Origin: SZUA-35 sp037969565
GTDB lineage: Bacteria > Actinomycetota > Acidimicrobiia > Acidimicrobiales > SZUA-35
Assembly: GCA_037969565.1 (NCBI GenBank)
Contig: JBBKXQ010000161.1
Span: forward strand, 1 to 64,000
Length of the DNA: 64,000 nt
Direction of reading: 5' to 3'
The position numbers and the translations under genes are program-made. Each line of letters opens with the position of its first letter. Position 1 is the first letter of the stretch. Positions 62,068 through 64,000 of the stretch are shown piece after piece. The notes beneath the pieces are model-generated. The model had not been told where the DNA came from. It made no database searches and was given only the letters and a program-made list of their open reading frames with translations.

Positions 62068-63756
62068 CTAGGAGGCCTCAGTGATTGTGCTCGGAATGGT
62101 CGAGCAGCTGGCGAGGTGGTCGCCGAGCCGCAGGCCGAGGGCGACGTCGGTGAGCGTGGGGTTGGCGTAACCATTGGTGGGGAATACTGCGGACCCCACC
62201 ACATACAGATTTTCGTGGTCGTGGGTTCGGCAATTTGGATCGACCACCCCCGATTCCGAGTCGAGCGACATGCGGGCGGTCCCCGCTGCGTGATGGCTCG
62301 AGAACTTGACCACGTGACGGTTGGCCGGGGTTCGGTGGATCGGACCGAACGCTGACTCGAGCGCATCGAGGACCGGTTGGGCTGCAATATCGGCCAGGCG
62401 TCGATCGTCGGCATTCCAGTTCCACGTGATCCGCGGGTGATGCCAACCGAGCTTGGTTTTCTGTTTCGAGAGCTGTATTCGGTTCTCGTCTCTCGGCCGT
62501 TGCTCGGCCAAGGCCAGAATGTCGAATCGGCCACCCGATTCGGCCGTGTTGCTCTCGGCCCACCACCCGTTCTCGAAGGACCAATCGGTGTTGGAGCGAC
62601 GGCTTCGAGTCCGGAGCAAACGAACGAGATCGGGAGCTCCGGTGACGGTTCGCATCACATGGGCCGCGGTGTTGCGATTGAAGCGGACACTGCGCAACTG
62701 ATCGGCCAATTCCTGGGCCCCACGTAGTCCGCCGAGAATACGCCGGGGTTCGGGTTGGGTGGTTGCTGCCTTGATGGGCAAGACCGTTGCTGCGAGCGCC
62801 ATGACTTCGGGGGAGCTCGAGGTCACGAGCTTCGGCCAGAGGACCCCCGTGTCCGAGACGCTCGAGGCGGCGAGGCACCGTAGTGAGTCGTGGTCGACGT
62901 CGGGCTTGATTTCGAGCGTGCCAATGCGCAGTTGCGGATGATCCATCAGGCCGCGTCCGAGCAGGTCGGAGGAGTTGGCGGCGTGACGTCCCCCGGACCA
63001 TGAACTCTCCAGGAGGATCCGAGTCGATTGGTAGAGGCCGGCAGCGAGAATGAACCGTTCGGCGTGAACCTCGATGGTGTGGCCCGTCAGAGCCCGGATG
63101 ACAGCATGATCGATCCGACCGTCCGGACGGATGACGAACTTCCAGACCGGCGCGTTGGTGATCACCTGGGCCGAGCCAAAACGGGCAGGCCCGGGATTTC
63201 CGATCAGCGAGCGGTCGACACACCAGAACGGGGCCGACGGTGCGGTGAGGTCATCCAGCGGAGAGCTTGCGGTGTCGGGGCGGCGGAATTCGAACTCGGC
63301 CTCGGCCTGGAGGTAGTAAGCCTCGAGATCGGCGTAGTCGAGTGGCCACCCGGGAATCCCGAGGCCCGGTCGGGGGGCGAGATCCGAAGCCGTCAACCGG
63401 GCGAGTCGGATGCCGGTGCCGGCGGCATCGGGACGCAGACGAACCGCTGGTAGATCGAGCGATCCACCGAGCCGGATCGACGTCTGACCGGACGGATCCT
63501 GGGCATGGGTGCCCGTCAGCGGAATGTCGGGCCCCGTGGCGTGTTGGAGACGCCTGATGGTTGGGCCCGTGCCGCCGGCTTCGAGGACCAGGATCGCTTC
63601 ACCCGATTTGCTGGCCCGACGGGCCACAGCCTGAGCCGTGGCCCCCGAACCGATGATGCACAAATCGCAGGACATTCGTTTCGTGTCCCGATCGATCGCC
63701 GCAAGATCGGTGGCCCACAACGAAGGGTCGCTGCTGCCGCCATGTGGATCTGTCAT
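62068..63756 (-). CDS. GMC-family FAD oxidoreductase
   Basis: This is a 562-residue flavoenzyme of the glucose-methanol-choline family. The FAD dinucleotide loop DLCIIGSGATAQAVA is near residue 30, and LEAGG and AERFILAAGLYQSTRILL follow. The C-terminal catalytic region contains HHAAGTARM (active-site His) and NLYVVGSAVFPTNGYANPTL. It would oxidise an alcohol, possibly a sugar hydroxyl. It lies on the opposite strand, converging on the epimerase gene with only 9 bases between. No signal peptide is seen, so it is cytoplasmic. Confidence 0.9.
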   Translation of the reverse strand: MTDPHGGSSDPSLWATDLAAIDRDTKRMSCDLCIIGSGATAQAVARRASKSGEAILVLEAGGTGPTIRRLQHATGPDIPLTGTHAQDPSGQTSIRLGGSLDLPAVRLRPDAAGTGIRLARLTASDLAPRPGLGIPGWPLDYADLEAYYLQAEAEFEFRRPDTASSPLDDLTAPSAPFWCVDRSLIGNPGPARFGSAQVITNAPVWKFVIRPDGRIDHAVIRALTGHTIEVHAERFILAAGLYQSTRILLESSWSGGRHAANSSDLLGRGLMDHPQLRIGTLEIKPDVDHDSLRCLAASSVSDTGVLWPKLVTSSSPEVMALAATVLPIKAATTQPEPRRILGGLRGAQELADQLRSVRFNRNTAAHVMRTVTGAPDLVRLLRTRSRRSNTDWSFENGWWAESNTAESGGRFDILALAEQRPRDENRIQLSKQKTKLGWHHPRITWNWNADDRRLADIAAQPVLDALESAFGPIHRTPANRHVVKFSSHHAAGTARMSLDSESGVVDPNCRTHDHENLYVVGSAVFPTNGYANPTLTDVALGLRLGDHLASCSTIPSTITEAS

Positions 63757-63958
63757 CGACCGCCCGCCGATTGTCCAAGGGGTGAAGAGTTGGGTTGCGT
63801 GTCACAAAGCTAGTCTGTTCTGCGTTGAACACGAACGACTCCGGGCCCGAAACACGACGGCCGGAATCGGCTGTGGGTCCACGTCGGCTCGTGCCGGGAT
63901 TCAATGATTCGGTTTCCCACCAGGAAAATTCAGCCCGTCGATCAGGAGAGCAAAACCG

Positions 63959-64000
63959 TTGATCATCGTCGATCGAGCTCTGGAGAAACGTCATCGCGAG
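63959..64000 (+). CDS. start of an oxidoreductase, cut by right edge
   Basis: A TTG at 63959, preceded by AGGAGAG (63944-63950), opens a frame reading MIIVDRALEKRHRE to the window edge. This opening resembles NAD(P)-binding homoserine-dehydrogenase-like proteins often found in sugar-modification loci, but 14 residues are too few for certainty. It would be divergent from the GMC oxidoreductase gene. Confidence 0.45.
   Translation, partial: MIIVDRALEKRHRE

Noticed and set aside
1..64000. CRISPR arrays, transposases, phage genes, tRNA or rRNA genes
   Set aside because: No regularly spaced repeats, transposase or integrase motifs, terminal inverted repeats or tRNA-like cloverleafs were noticed on reading both strands.

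Overview
The window is a high-GC, gene-dense stretch of a bacterial chromosome, almost certainly from an actinobacterium and probably from class Acidimicrobiia. The phylum call rests on several features: a dcw cluster without ftsA but with sepF and a DivIVA homologue after ftsZ, a MurE with the DNPR motif of diaminopimelate-type ligases, a gene for the mycobacterial-type proteasome activator Bpa, and frequent GTG/TTG starts. The class is an inference from gene order and protein flavour, not from a marker gene. No tRNA, rRNA, CRISPR array, insertion sequence or prophage was seen.

Bases 1-2250 (all minus strand) hold the 5' part of an acyl-CoA dehydrogenase gene, an HNH endonuclease, a 53-residue zinc-ribbon protein and a lipoate-ligase-type protein. 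Bases 2414-20976 (plus strand) are the division and cell-wall cluster: mraZ, a possible small ORF, rsmH, ftsL, ftsI, murE, mraY, murD, ftsW, murG, murC, murB, ftsQ, ftsZ, pgeF, a YggS-type PLP protein, sepF and divIVA. From the small ORF to ftsQ nearly every junction is a 4-base stop/start overlap, so the block is probably translated as one coupled unit. murF is absent from its usual place between murE and mraY.

Bases 21013-35466 are housekeeping and small regulatory units: ileS (minus); a DksA/TraR-like protein with a 150-residue histone-H1-like tail; lspA and an rluD-type pseudouridine synthase; an Rrf2-type regulator with a nitroreductase, divergent from a phosphodiesterase-like gene across a perfect palindrome; a heterodimeric ABC exporter; bpa; a conserved unknown; and a secreted CAP-domain protein. 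dnaE (35656-39222) follows.

Bases 39245-64000 form one large surface-polysaccharide locus. It encodes at least five glycosyltransferases, a Wzx-type flippase, a Wzy/WaaL-type polymerase/ligase, two sulfotransferases, a Gfo/Idh oxidoreductase with an epimerase/dehydratase, a GH74-like beta-propeller lipoprotein, a WecG/TagA-type transferase, a Wzz/BY-kinase-like protein with a ruined P-loop, two polyprenyl-phosphate sugar-1-phosphate transferases, and a CDP-glucose branch (RfbF, RfbG and two RmlC-type epimerases). A GMC oxidoreductase and the first codons of another oxidoreductase end the window. Together they fit a Wzx/Wzy-type exported glycan that contains a CDP-derived deoxysugar and is probably sulfated.

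The least ordinary items are the polysaccharide locus as a whole, the kinase-dead-looking Wzz/BY-kinase fusion, the H1-like basic tails on FtsL, FtsW, FtsQ and the DksA-like protein, the loss of murF from the cluster, and several short tandem repeats and palindromes placed at gene starts.
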